From Thermofilaceae archaeon (GTDB lineage Archaea; Thermoproteota; Thermoprotei; Thermofilales; B69-G16), in assembly GCA_027017165.1 (NCBI GenBank), contig JALURF010000105.1:1-27056 (forward strand): a stretch of DNA of 27,056 bases, read 5' to 3'. Of this stretch, positions 14,262-22,224 are shown in pieces. The notes beneath the pieces are model-generated. The model made no database searches, was not told the origin of the DNA, and worked only from the letters and a program-made list of their open reading frames with translations. A program made the translations under genes and the position numbers. Position 1 is the stretch's first letter. Each line of letters begins with the position of its first letter.

Positions 14262-15236
14262 TTATGTAAGCACCTCGGGACTCCACTTCTTTTTCAATAG
14301 TTTTTCAAGCGCCTTTCTCCAATTAATAATTCCTTTCCTTTTCCCAGCTTTCCTGTTTCTCGCGGCTTTTTCTACAGCTTTGACATTTCTCCTCTTGCGG
14401 GCGGTCATGCAGAAAGTATTGATAGAGCACGCCTTAACAGGATCCACTATAAATATAAACCCGTGGTATGGTTCGACCCTAAACACGCCATTGAAGTATG
14501 CAACTCTATACCTATTTTCTCCAAACCTGCCTTTAAGTGCATCGAGATATACATTTAGCAAAAAGAAGGGACTCTCGTGCAGAGATATTCCGCATATGTA
14601 AGATATTCGGATAAGATATTCCTCGGCGGCTTATACGCGCCATAATACCCACCCGCTGCCGCTATTTCCAACAAGTTTTCCACCAAAAGGGGAATAGGTA
14701 TTACTCCTCCAAACTCAGCGCCAAGATTACCGACGCCTAAAACGTGTTTAAACCGAGTTCCTTCTTGACTTCGGCCAACACGGCTAAACCAATAGCATCG
14801 CTTACGGGACTTCCAAGATCCGGTTCATCTCCTCTAATAATGACATCCCCGCCGAAGTCAACGCTTATGATATAATTGATATCTTTCTCTTCTACAAGAA
14901 TCCTTAACCCCTCTAAAATCTCATCGAGATTTTCTTCAAGGCAGGCTACATACGCCTCCCAACCAAGAGAAGCAATACGCGCTTTGGTTTTTCGATATAT
15001 TTGACGCGAGTCCTAACAATCCCCAGTATAGCTACTTTTTTCTTCATTTTCCTTTGAATGTGTAACGCTAGAGATAAAGCCCCGGCACTATCTTCCCCTT
15101 CTCCCACTCCACCAACGAGAAACATGATATCACGCTTTAAATTCTCGGCTCTCTCACTTGAAATCCTAAATAAAAACGTTTTCCGTAGCAGTAGACTATT
15201 CCTAGCTATTGTCGACTCTAATCTTAACTTCTCCAA
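14262..15236 (-). pseudogene. DUF1152 protein gene broken by three frame changes
   Basis: Read on the minus strand, four adjoining segments in successive frames join into one DUF1152-like protein of about 325 residues. They are: LFLVGG-type segment MFLVGGVGEGEDSAGAL (to about 14990); ISVDFGGDVIIRGDEPDLGS (to about 14750); GVGNLGAEFGGVIPIPLL (to about 14560); and LNVYLDALKGRFGENRYR to the TAG at 14262. DUF1152 proteins show the same order of blocks. Each junction is a one-base loss (a -1 frame change) in a short run: A5 at 14988-14992, TTTAAAC at 14746-14752, T5 at 14560-14564 (minus-strand bases). No other gene here is disrupted. The first codon is unclear (TTG 15236 or ATG 15125). The gene lies 20 bp after tRNA-Asn. 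Alternatives are sequence error or programmed slippage. Confidence 0.8.
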
Positions 15237-15283
15237 TAAAGAGGATAAGCAGGGTACGCCGGGGGTGGGATTCGAACCCACGA

Positions 15284-15312
15284 TTGGGCCCATCGGGCAT
15301 ATACCCGGCGGT
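15284..15312 (-). other. tRNA-Asn variable-loop intron (29 nt)
   Basis: Bulge-helix-bulge: central helix GGGC/GCCC, 5' bulge GG^A, 3' bulge AA^T, with an inner hairpin CGGG-TATATG-CCCG. The predicted cuts leave variable loop CGGTC. Confidence 0.82.
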
Positions 15313-15336
15313 CCGCCCGGTTAACAGCCGGGCGCT

Positions 15337-15350
15337 ATTGGATTTTTTAT
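15337..15350 (-). other. tRNA-Asn D-arm intron (14 nt)
   Basis: The insert ATAAAAAATCCAAT interrupts the 3' strand of the D stem. Central helix TGGA/TCCA is flanked by bulges AG^A and AT^A; cutting after the second base of each restores the D stem GCTC/GAGC exactly. There is almost no inner helix because the intron is so short. Confidence 0.8.
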
Positions 15351-15474
15351 CTTCCAGGCTGAGCTACCCCGGCGTTATATGATAAACTATGATGGTTTTA
15401 TTAATTTAATGGTGATCAGTAAAGACCAATGCGGTCATTTATCCTCCTGACGTGCATTCATCATCTCAAGATTT

Positions 15475-15759
15475 CTAGGATATTTTCGCTAGTAATTGTT
15501 TTAAACTTATCTTCTCTTCTTCTCCAGTGTCTTTGTATATGATGACTATTTCTTCTATAGGTAGGCTGGCTATGGCTTGATGGGGATGTTTTGTTCCAAA
15601 GGCTCTAGTCCAATCTACGGTTCTTCCGTCGCGATCTTGACTCTTAATCATTTTCTCTATCACAAGTTGATAAGGGTACTGCTTAAATCTGAATACTATT
15701 TTGGCATTCGTTTTTTCAGCCCATTCTTTGAGTTTGAGTACCTCACGGTGGGTTAGCAT
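15475..15759 (-). CDS. Small protein of unknown function downstream of rpo8
   Basis: A 94-residue soluble protein (LTHREVLKLKEWAEKTNAKI at its start). It has an N-terminal helix, mixed strands, a central basic segment IKSQDRDGRTVDWTRAFG with HPHQ following, and a last helix ISLKQLLAKI. No cysteines, metal motif, signal or membrane segment is visible. I do not recognise the family. It lies 32 bp after the rpo8 candidate on the same strand, so the two are probably cotranscribed, which hints at a role in transcription or RNA but no more. Coding is supported by a clean frame with neighbour-like codon use. Confidence 0.65.
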   Translation of the reverse strand: MLTHREVLKLKEWAEKTNAKIVFRFKQYPYQLVIEKMIKSQDRDGRTVDWTRAFGTKHPHQAIASLPIEEIVIIYKDTGEEEKISLKQLLAKIS

Positions 15760-15791
15760 TTAAACCCGAGTATGTTGAAGGTTAGACTGAC

Positions 15792-16151
15792 TTAAGTTTT
15801 TCGTGTTTTAAACTTAAAAGCGAGGTATATTTTCTCTTTATTAGTGAGCTCTCTTAGCTCCGGATCTCTAATTCTTATTTGTAAACCACCAGCTGACGCG
15901 CAGAGAGTTTCCACATCGTCCTCTTTTTTTACATCAAATACCGTAGCTCTTAGAACTATATCCCACGGCTCTAGATCGGGTTTTTCTCCACTAACCAAAA
16001 CCTCAACATCGGAAATTTTAGAAGGGTCTATGTTGAGGTCTTCGAGGAGAATTGACGGAATTTCCACGGTTATTTTGCTTTCATCTTTAGAAAGAGTTAA
16101 AGTGTGTATATCCTCGTACTGATGTTTCTCGATTTTCTCGACTCGATACAT
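15792..16151 (-). CDS. rpo8: Probable RNA polymerase subunit Rpo8 (RpoG, Rpb8-like)
   Basis: A 119-residue, beta-rich acidic protein. The C-terminal part VLRATVFDVKKEDD ... CASAGGLQIRI ... NKEKIYLAFKFK matches the Rpb8 pattern of a strand, an S-x-GGL-x-x-R/K-I segment, and a final Y-L-x-x-K strand. Rpo8 is known from Crenarchaeota and Korarchaeota and is absent from most Euryarchaeota. The rest is too diverged to confirm by eye. GGAGAGGAG stands 10 bases before ATG 16151. It diverges from the Lsm-like gene with 112 bp between, and a small unknown gene follows it. Confidence 0.6.
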   Translation of the reverse strand: MYRVEKIEKHQYEDIHTLTLSKDESKITVEIPSILLEDLNIDPSKISDVEVLVSGEKPDLEPWDIVLRATVFDVKKEDDVETLCASAGGLQIRIRDPELRELTNKEKIYLAFKFKTRKT

Positions 16152-16218
16152 AGCCGACTCCTCTCCTGGACCCAGTTAGTCTTCGAGCCGCCTCTATTTA
16201 TCAGTTGCGCGGAATTCG

Positions 16219-16229
16219 ATAAATTTAAG
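16219..16229 (+). promoter_or_regulatory. TATA box and ribosome binding site of the Lsm-tgtA operon
   Basis: ATAAATTTAAG precedes GAGGTG at 16252-16257, which stands six bases before the TTG start at 16264. This pair decides the TTG start. Confidence 0.5.
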
Positions 16230-16263
16230 TTCAAGTTAGATATTTAGCACAGAGGTGTGAAGC

Positions 16264-16704
16264 TTGAGCATAATAGACATCCCCTCGAGACGCTTCACCG
16301 CCGAATTTTCAGCAATGGTCGATAAGCTAGTGGCAGTAAGGACTAAAGACGGGAGAGAATACAACGGTAAGCTCATAGGTTACGAGTCGACTAACTATAG
16401 CATCGTTCTCTCCGACGCGAAAGATTCAGCTGGCAACGAATACCGCAGGATAATACTGTATGGAGATGTCATATCGGAGATATTTCTCATAGAAGAGCCA
16501 CTAGACCTGGGCGAATTGGCTAAAAGACTGGAAGAGCGTTTCCCAAAGATGGTGAAATACTATCCGGAATCTCGCGTTATAGTGGTCATGGACAGAATCA
16601 GAGTAACGGAAAGAGGAGTGGAAGGATCAGGTCCCGTGGCTGAAAGAGTTAAGGACATATTTGATGATTTCATTGCTAAGGCGAAAGCTAAGAAACTGGA
16701 ATGA
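16264..16704 (+). CDS. Lsm/Sm-like RNA-binding protein with a C-terminal extension (SmAP3-like)
   Basis: Residues 1-75 are an Sm fold: LVAVRTKDGREYNGKLIGYE (Sm1) and RRIILYGDVISEIFLIEEP (Sm2 with the IxG-type turn ILYGDVI). Residues 80-146 are an extra alpha/beta domain (KMVKYYPESRVIVVMDRIRV, then a basic helix). An Sm domain with such a C-terminal domain is the plan of Pyrobaculum SmAP3, a ring protein that binds U-rich RNA. The start is TTG, supported by GAGGTG upstream. It is separated from tgtA by 8 bp, so both are one operon and may be linked through tRNA. Confidence 0.82.
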   Translation: MSIIDIPSRRFTAEFSAMVDKLVAVRTKDGREYNGKLIGYESTNYSIVLSDAKDSAGNEYRRIILYGDVISEIFLIEEPLDLGELAKRLEERFPKMVKYYPESRVIVVMDRIRVTERGVEGSGPVAERVKDIFDDFIAKAKAKKLE

Positions 16705-16712
16705 GATAGGTT

Positions 16713-18326
16713 ATGTTTGAGATCTTAGAAAGGGACTTAGCTGGAAGAATAGGAGTCTTAGAGACTAAACACGGTAGAATAGAGACTCCGGCTATAGCTC
16801 CAGTCATTAATCCGGCGAAGAATATACTTCCTCCATCTTCCATAATTGAGATAGGTTTCCCACTATTAATGACGAACGCGTATATAATAAAGAGGCATTA
16901 CGGAGATTTAGCTACAGAACTCGGAGTACATAAAATTCTAGGTGTTGAAAAACCGGTGATGACCGACTCGGGCGCTTATCAGTTTATGGTATATGGGAAA
17001 ATAGAGGTTACTCCTGAAGAGATTCTGGAATTTGAAAAAGCAATAGGTTCAGATATAGGAGTCATATTAGACTTACCTACGCCTCCCGGAATTTCCAGAG
17101 AAGAGGCTTTGAGAAGAGTTGAAGAAACGCTGAAGCGCGCTGAAAAAGCGGTTAGCGAAAAACCCAGCGAAATGCTTTTGGTAGGACCCGTTCAAGGAGG
17201 AATTTATATCGACTTGGTCGAGTATTCTGCGAGAAAACTTTCAACATTAAATTTCGACGTCTATGCAGTCGGGGGTTTTACACAGCTAATGGAACAGTAC
17301 ACTTTCACGAGTATGGTGGACGCTGTGGTCGCGGCTAAGCAATACTTACCGCCGAATAAGCCGTTACATCTTTTCGGGGGTGGGAACCCTGTAATGCTAC
17401 CTCTAGCTGTAGCTCTGGGAGTTGATCTTTTCGATTCTGCCTCTTACGCGCTCTACGCTAAAGATTTAAGATACATGACGAGCCACGGCGTTCTCCGCTT
17501 TGAAAGACTGAGAGAGCTCCCCTGCGAGTGCCCCGTGTGCTCTAAATATACCGTTGAAGATTTGAGAGATATTCCAAGAGAAGAGCTTGAACGTAAAATA
17601 GCACTACACAATCTCTACGTCTTGTCAAGAGAGATAAAAACCATTAAACAGGCTATTCATGAGGGCTGGCTCTGGGAGTTGCTCGAGGAAAAGGCGTCGC
17701 GACAACCTGCGCTAATGGACGCTCTTCTTCGATTGAAAAAATACCTAGATTATTTGGAGAGACATCATCCGATAACTAAACAACCTGTTCGCGGGCTAAA
17801 TTTTGCATCAATCACGTCCTTGTGGCGTCCAGAAATATATAGGCATTTAAAACGTCTATACGAACGATACATTCCTCCTGGAAACAAAGCGCTATTGCTA
17901 CTACCTGAGACCAGAGAGAAGCCCTATACGCGTTTCGGGCCAATAGCGCGTATTCATGAAGCTATAAAGGAGATGAATCATCCTTATCATCTAGTTATCT
18001 ACTCTCCTATTTTCGGAATAGTTCCGATAGAGCTGTCAGAAGTTTATCCGCTTTCCCAGTATAATGCAAGTAAATTACTCGCAAACGACCCGGAAAAAAT
18101 AGCGTTTGAGAATATTAAACGTTACCTGAAAACATATTCAAATTATTATAGCGGTATACTCCTCGTGATCGATCAAGAACTTATCAAATTCTCAAATGAT
18201 GAAATTAGCGAACTGAAATCTGAGGTAAAATCTTTAGAAGTTTTAAGCTATTCGATCTCAAATATCAAGAGTAAGGAACAAGGAATAGAATTTCTTAAGA
18301 AAATATCCGAGCTAAATGTAGATTAA
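16713..18326 (+). CDS. tgtA: Archaeosine tRNA-guanine transglycosylase TgtA
   Basis: TgtA swaps G15 of most archaeal tRNAs for preQ0, the first tRNA-level step to archaeosine, which stiffens the tRNA core. Seen: PVMTDSGAYQFMVYGKIEVT (substrate loop near 89-108), VGPVQGG, VYAVGGFTQLMEQYTF, LHLFGGGNP with catalytic region DLFDSASYALYA, and the zinc site CECPVC followed by a downstream histidine (ALHN). 537 residues includes the C2-like extension after the TIM barrel; I see no clear C-terminal PUA domain, which may be encoded separately. The 3' end overlaps the PAC2 gene by 15 bp. Confidence 0.95.
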   Translation: MFEILERDLAGRIGVLETKHGRIETPAIAPVINPAKNILPPSSIIEIGFPLLMTNAYIIKRHYGDLATELGVHKILGVEKPVMTDSGAYQFMVYGKIEVTPEEILEFEKAIGSDIGVILDLPTPPGISREEALRRVEETLKRAEKAVSEKPSEMLLVGPVQGGIYIDLVEYSARKLSTLNFDVYAVGGFTQLMEQYTFTSMVDAVVAAKQYLPPNKPLHLFGGGNPVMLPLAVALGVDLFDSASYALYAKDLRYMTSHGVLRFERLRELPCECPVCSKYTVEDLRDIPREELERKIALHNLYVLSREIKTIKQAIHEGWLWELLEEKASRQPALMDALLRLKKYLDYLERHHPITKQPVRGLNFASITSLWRPEIYRHLKRLYERYIPPGNKALLLLPETREKPYTRFGPIARIHEAIKEMNHPYHLVIYSPIFGIVPIELSEVYPLSQYNASKLLANDPEKIAFENIKRYLKTYSNYYSGILLVIDQELIKFSNDEISELKSEVKSLEVLSYSISNIKSKEQGIEFLKKISELNVD

Positions 18327-19046
18327 CCTGCTTTCTCTTTCTTTCATTTCCTCTAACTTCTTCTGAACCTCGCTCAGATATTTCTCTATCTCAGCCGCTT
18401 GCTCTATAAGGTCAGAGTAGTCTAACTCTAAGCCGTAGATATAAGCGAAAACTTTTGCTGCTTCCAGCGCGGCTTCAGGATCAGGGCGATCTACTCTAGC
18501 ATATGGTAGTACGGTTACGGCCGGTACGCGGTAGGCTTCAAAATAGGTTAGTAACGTGGCTAGCGGTCCCACTATGTAGAGTCCTTCATCTAGATACACC
18601 ATGTTCTCTCTTTTAGACAGCTTCTTCTTGAGATCTTCAGTCAAGTTCTCGGTATGGACGAAGCGTACTCTGTTATCTCCTTCCTTTTTCAATCGGGAGT
18701 CGAGCCCGCCCACTAGGAAAGCCTCCTTTATAACGCCTTTTTCGATAAAGTCGATTACCTTCGTCAGCACATTTTCGGAAGTTTCCGGGACTATTGGCAT
18801 ATTGCATTTTAGAAATATGAAATTATCGGAAAGATAAAACTCATAGGGAGTCAGTATATACCCTCCTTTTCTCGATACAAAAGAAGGCATCTTTTCCGTT
18901 ATTATGATGCCGATCCGTTTAGCTTTTAGTTTTTCAACTAGAAAATTTACCGTTATCCATCCTACACTACCTATACCGTGAAATCCGGCTACGAACACTT
19001 TATCCTTAAGTCCTTCAATTTCGATGTTCAAGAGCAGCTTATTCAT
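18312..19046 (-). CDS. PAC2-family protein (proteasome assembly chaperone-like)
   Basis: A 244-residue protein with the PAC2/DUF75 pattern: FVAGFHGIGSVGWITVNFLV near the start, ITEKMPSFV, a central EAFLVGGLDSR, and VPAVTVLPYARVDRPDPEAA, followed by a coiled-coil tail EKYLSEVQKKLEEMKERES. Archaeal members (PbaA/PbaB type) resemble proteasome assembly chaperones, though their clients are uncertain. I start it at ATG 19046 (MNKLLLNIE): GGTGA lies 5 bases before it and a TATATAT stretch near 19075-19083 is well placed. An open frame reaches back to 19103 but would begin upstream of the transcript. The C terminus overlaps tgtA by 15 bp. Confidence 0.85.
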   Translation of the reverse strand: MNKLLLNIEIEGLKDKVFVAGFHGIGSVGWITVNFLVEKLKAKRIGIIITEKMPSFVSRKGGYILTPYEFYLSDNFIFLKCNMPIVPETSENVLTKVIDFIEKGVIKEAFLVGGLDSRLKKEGDNRVRFVHTENLTEDLKKKLSKRENMVYLDEGLYIVGPLATLLTYFEAYRVPAVTVLPYARVDRPDPEAALEAAKVFAYIYGLELDYSDLIEQAAEIEKYLSEVQKKLEEMKERESRLIYI

Positions 19047-19168
19047 ATTCTTCACCGCTCTTATGGTTTTCGACTGATATATATCATTCTCTCCACTCGG
19101 CATAGGTAATTTTTTTATCTAAGAGGTGGTTAGTAGGCTCTGGAAACCGATAGTGGACGGTGAGTACT

Positions 19169-20314
19169 ATGGTTATTTTAGAGAAGATAAAACCTATGAC
19201 GGAGAAACAGAAACTTTTCATAAATGCCTTAGCGAACGAGAGAATAGACTTGATAGGCGCGTTTGGGCCCACAGGAACGGGCAAGAGCTTCATAGCCAGT
19301 ATTTTCAGCATAGACATGGTGCTTGTAGATAAATATGAAAAATTCATAGTTTCAAAACCGATAATAGATATTAAAACTGGTAAGGAGTATACGATAGCCG
19401 AGCTCGGAGAAACATACAACAAAGTCGCTCTAGACTACCTCTATGATATAACTTCGAATGTTTTATCGCGAAACGAACTTAATAAACTGATTGAAGAAGG
19501 AAGGATAATCGTAGCCGATCCCCATTTTCTGCGAGGGAGAACTTTCGATAATTCAATAGTACTTCTCGACGATGCTCAGTTAATCTCAATCGAGACGTTG
19601 ACCGAGGTATTGATACGTCTGGGTCAACACTCCAAACTCATTATAGCAGGAGATCCTATACTACAGAAAATCGATGTAACCGGTTTAAAGGACGGCGCGA
19701 CGCTCGCGAGAGAGCTCTTGATGGGGGAGGAGAAAGCCGTAGTCATAGATTTTGGCTTGAAAGATATAGTGAGGCCGGGCGCTAAGAAAGGTGTAAAACT
19801 AGCGTTAGAGCTTAGGATGAGGAGAAGGCCGCTGACCGAGGAGGAGCAGAGGATACTGGATACATCCTACATGTATGCCCCCGACGCCGACATAGTGACA
19901 GTCGCTTTTGTAAAAGATGAAAAAGAGAAATTTAAATTAGAGAATGTGCCGGATGCTTTGATAATCTCTAAGGAGGATTACTTGGGAAGGCTGGTGGGCA
20001 AGGGTGGAGAAAGAATAAAATCGATAGAAAAAGATACGGGATTAAGTTTAAGAGCAGTAGAGTTAACACTGGATTTAAAGCCTATAATTACAGCTCTACA
20101 TCCGGTTGGATGGATAGGGAAACATATAATTGATGTGGATTTCGCGGGACCAGACTTAGAGGTTGTCGTGGATCCAGCTAATTTTGGCGCTTTTCTAGGA
20201 TTAAGAGGTGCACATGTAAGGCTGATAGATAGCGTGATGAAAAAGATACTCAATGTAGGCGTACGTGCTAAACAAGCGCAAGTTAGGAAGGAGTCGAAAA
20301 AGAGGAGAAAGTAG
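19169..20314 (+). CDS. PhoH-like ATPase with C-terminal KH domain
   Basis: Residues 10-220 are a PhoH P-loop domain: Walker A GPTGTGKS (33-40), Walker B region SIVLLDDAQLI, and sensor-like LIIAGDPILQ. Residues about 270-330 are a KH RNA-binding domain with its GxxG loop (DYLGRLVGKGGERIKSIEKD), and a second KH-like segment (LGLRGAHVRLIDSVMKKI) follows. The end is strongly basic. An ATPase fused to RNA-binding domains suggests an RNA helicase- or chaperone-like role; bacterial PhoH acts with YbeY and PIN toxins, but no PIN partner is here. The start is ATG 19169, with GGTGAG at 19159-19164; an in-frame GTG at 19160 is part of that site. Confidence 0.88.
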   Translation: MVILEKIKPMTEKQKLFINALANERIDLIGAFGPTGTGKSFIASIFSIDMVLVDKYEKFIVSKPIIDIKTGKEYTIAELGETYNKVALDYLYDITSNVLSRNELNKLIEEGRIIVADPHFLRGRTFDNSIVLLDDAQLISIETLTEVLIRLGQHSKLIIAGDPILQKIDVTGLKDGATLARELLMGEEKAVVIDFGLKDIVRPGAKKGVKLALELRMRRRPLTEEEQRILDTSYMYAPDADIVTVAFVKDEKEKFKLENVPDALIISKEDYLGRLVGKGGERIKSIEKDTGLSLRAVELTLDLKPIITALHPVGWIGKHIIDVDFAGPDLEVVVDPANFGAFLGLRGAHVRLIDSVMKKILNVGVRAKQAQVRKESKKRRK

Positions 20315-20319
20315 CGGTC

Positions 20320-20325
20320 TTTTTT
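20320..20325 (+). terminator. Possible T-run terminator after the PhoH-KH gene
   Basis: Six T (TTTTTT) start six bases after the TAG stop. Archaeal terminators are often plain T tracts, so this may end the PhoH transcript, but there is no other support. Confidence 0.35.
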
Positions 20326-20370
20326 GTGAGGAGTATTTATCAACTAGAATAGGTTATTCTACACAGGATC

Positions 20371-22224
20371 ATGAAGATTGACGTACTAGTGGTAGCAGAG
20401 AAACCCGGAGTCGCCAAAGCGTTTGCAGAATTTCTAAGTAACGGAAGGATTCGAGTAGAAAAGATTGGCGGAGTTCCGGTTAGGTTTTTCGAAAGAAACG
20501 GAGAAGTATGGGCGTCAATAGGTGTTAGTGGACATTTAATGGATTACGATTTTCCAGAAGAGTTCAATAGTTGGCGTAGCGTAGACCCTAGGCAACTTTT
20601 CTTCATAAAACCTAAACAAAAAATACGAAAAAGCAGCTGGAAATACGTCAAAGCACTTCAGATACTCGGGAAACAAGCTAAAGAAGTTATTCTAGCTCTA
20701 GATGCAGACGTAGAGGGCGAGAGCATAGCTTTTGAAGTGATTAAGATATTGCGCGGCGTAAACCCGGGAATTCGATTTAAACGAGCGTGGTTTAACGCTG
20801 TAACAAAGCAAGACATATTGAGAGCTGTAGAGAAGTTCAGAGAACCCGATCCTAAAATGGCGAATAAGGCTTTTGCGAGAATGCAGGTAGATTTAACTAT
20901 AGGCGCGGCTTTTACAAGAGCTCTAACCTTGCTAGTGGAAAAGAAAGCACCAAAAATTTTCCCTCGGGGGAAGTTCATAAGCTATGGTCCCTGCCAAACA
21001 CCGGTATTGTATCTCGTGGTTAAGAGAGCTTTAGAAAGGGAGAAATTTAAGAAGAAAAAGCTTTACACCTTAGAAGCCACGGCTTTAATTGAAGGTAAAA
21101 AGCTGAAATTGGCGTATGCTAAAGGTCCCTTAGAGAAGAAAGAGGAAGCTTTAAAAATACTAAAGGCAATAAGAGATGAGAAAGTCGGAGTGATAAAGCT
21201 CGCCGAGTACAGGCATAGAGAGGTTCTGCCGCCGGAACCTCTTAACACGATTGAGCTCGAGCGCAGAGCGAGCAGGTTTCTAAATATTAGATCTAAAGAG
21301 GCTCTCGATATAGCGGAGGATCTTTATCAAAACGGGTTGATTTCGTATCCGAGGACCGAAACCACGATATATCCTCCAACGATAGACGTTAATAAAATAG
21401 CTAAAGGCTTCGGCCAACACTCAGAATACGGATCTTATGTGAGGATACACCTGATACCTCGAATGCCCATTTCGCCTCGACAAGGAAATGAAGATGACAA
21501 AGCCCATCCACCAATTCACCCGGTCAAACCAGCGTCTCGTAATTTTATCGTGAAGAAATTCGGAATTAAGGCTTGGAAACTCTATGATTTAATAGTTAGG
21601 CATTTCCTAGCTACTTTAAGTCGGGAATCAGTGATTGAAAACCAGAGGATAGTAGTCGATATTGGCGGTTACGAGTTTAAAATTGATGGTCTTAAGATAG
21701 TAAGAGAGGGTTTCTATAAAATATATCCCTTCGGAAAGCCTGGAGAGCGCATATTGCCCTACGTTCTAGAAGGAGATCTAGTAGAGATAAAATCTATTAG
21801 ACTGGTAGAACGTGAAACAAAGCCACCTCCTTTCTTATCCGAAGCCGAGGTGCTTAAACTAATGAAGAAGTATGGAATCGGAACAGATGCTACAATGCAA
21901 GACCACATACACACCAATATTCAAAGGAAATATTTCACTATAAAGAACAAGAGATGTATTCCGACAAATCTAGGATTAGCGCTAGCGACGACCCTTCACT
22001 CTATAGTCCCCGAGATTGTCGAGCCTGAAGTTAGGGGGAAGATGGAGGCGGAGCTTGTGAGGATAGCAAAAGGTGAGAAACAGCCGGAAGAGGTTGTCGA
22101 ATTTATAAAAGATAATTTTCTAAAATACTACGATAAGCTGGTGTCTAATAGTCACGTATTAGCCGAGAAGCTAGTAGAGGCTCTCCGTCAAGTGTATTGG
22201 AGTAAAGAGTCTAAGAAGATCTGA
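20371..22224 (+). CDS. topA: DNA topoisomerase I (type IA)
   Basis: A type IA topoisomerase that relaxes negative supercoils and unlinks single strands through a 5'-phosphotyrosine link. The TOPRIM part has E10 (VVAEKPGVAKAF) and the acidic triad D111-A-D113-V-E115. The active-site tyrosine is Y326 in LISYPRTET. Later motifs LSEAEVLKLMKKYGIGTDAT and PTNLGLALATTL are clear. The length, 617 residues, ends soon after the catalytic core: there is no C-terminal zinc-ribbon domain, so it is a compact Topo IA/III form, not reverse gyrase. The 3' end overlaps the ASCH gene by 14 bp. Confidence 0.93.
   Translation: MKIDVLVVAEKPGVAKAFAEFLSNGRIRVEKIGGVPVRFFERNGEVWASIGVSGHLMDYDFPEEFNSWRSVDPRQLFFIKPKQKIRKSSWKYVKALQILGKQAKEVILALDADVEGESIAFEVIKILRGVNPGIRFKRAWFNAVTKQDILRAVEKFREPDPKMANKAFARMQVDLTIGAAFTRALTLLVEKKAPKIFPRGKFISYGPCQTPVLYLVVKRALEREKFKKKKLYTLEATALIEGKKLKLAYAKGPLEKKEEALKILKAIRDEKVGVIKLAEYRHREVLPPEPLNTIELERRASRFLNIRSKEALDIAEDLYQNGLISYPRTETTIYPPTIDVNKIAKGFGQHSEYGSYVRIHLIPRMPISPRQGNEDDKAHPPIHPVKPASRNFIVKKFGIKAWKLYDLIVRHFLATLSRESVIENQRIVVDIGGYEFKIDGLKIVREGFYKIYPFGKPGERILPYVLEGDLVEIKSIRLVERETKPPPFLSEAEVLKLMKKYGIGTDATMQDHIHTNIQRKYFTIKNKRCIPTNLGLALATTLHSIVPEIVEPEVRGKMEAELVRIAKGEKQPEEVVEFIKDNFLKYYDKLVSNSHVLAEKLVEALRQVYWSKESKKI

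Larger units (their letters stand above)
15257..15373 (-). tRNA. tRNA-Asn (anticodon GUU) with two non-canonical introns
   Basis: Minus strand: acceptor GCCGGGG/CCCCGGC, discriminator G as expected for Asn, anticodon arm CCCGG-CTGTTAA-CCGGG (anticodon GTT at 15323-15325), T arm GTGGG-TTCGAAT-CCCAC. The anticodon loop is uninterrupted. The D arm is 14 nt too long and the variable loop 29 nt too long. Removing both inserts gives D arm GCTC-AGCCTGGAA-GAGC and variable loop CGGTC, a normal tRNA. A TATA-like TTTATTAAT lies at 15397-15405. Confidence 0.93.

Noticed and set aside
14262..14561. A separate 99-residue basic protein, at first glance like an RNase P Pop5/Rpp14 subunit.
   Set aside because: The sequence is continuous with the upstream DUF1152 segments once the frame change at 14560-14564 is allowed, and it matches the C terminus of that family.
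14946..15293. Minus-strand open frame reaching into tRNA-Asn as a free-standing 115-residue protein.
   Set aside because: Its first residues are antisense reading of the tRNA gene; the rest is the first segment of the split DUF1152 gene.
15420..15470. Possible second C/D box sRNA on the minus strand (ATGATGA followed 40 bases later by CTGA).
   Set aside because: No acceptable D' box at guide distance, only a weak C' box (ATGACCG), and the flanks do not form a terminal stem.
20371..22224. Topoisomerase IA as half of a reverse gyrase.
   Set aside because: No helicase domain is fused or adjacent upstream; the upstream neighbour is PhoH-KH with only a single P-loop domain, and the protein starts with a normal TOPRIM.
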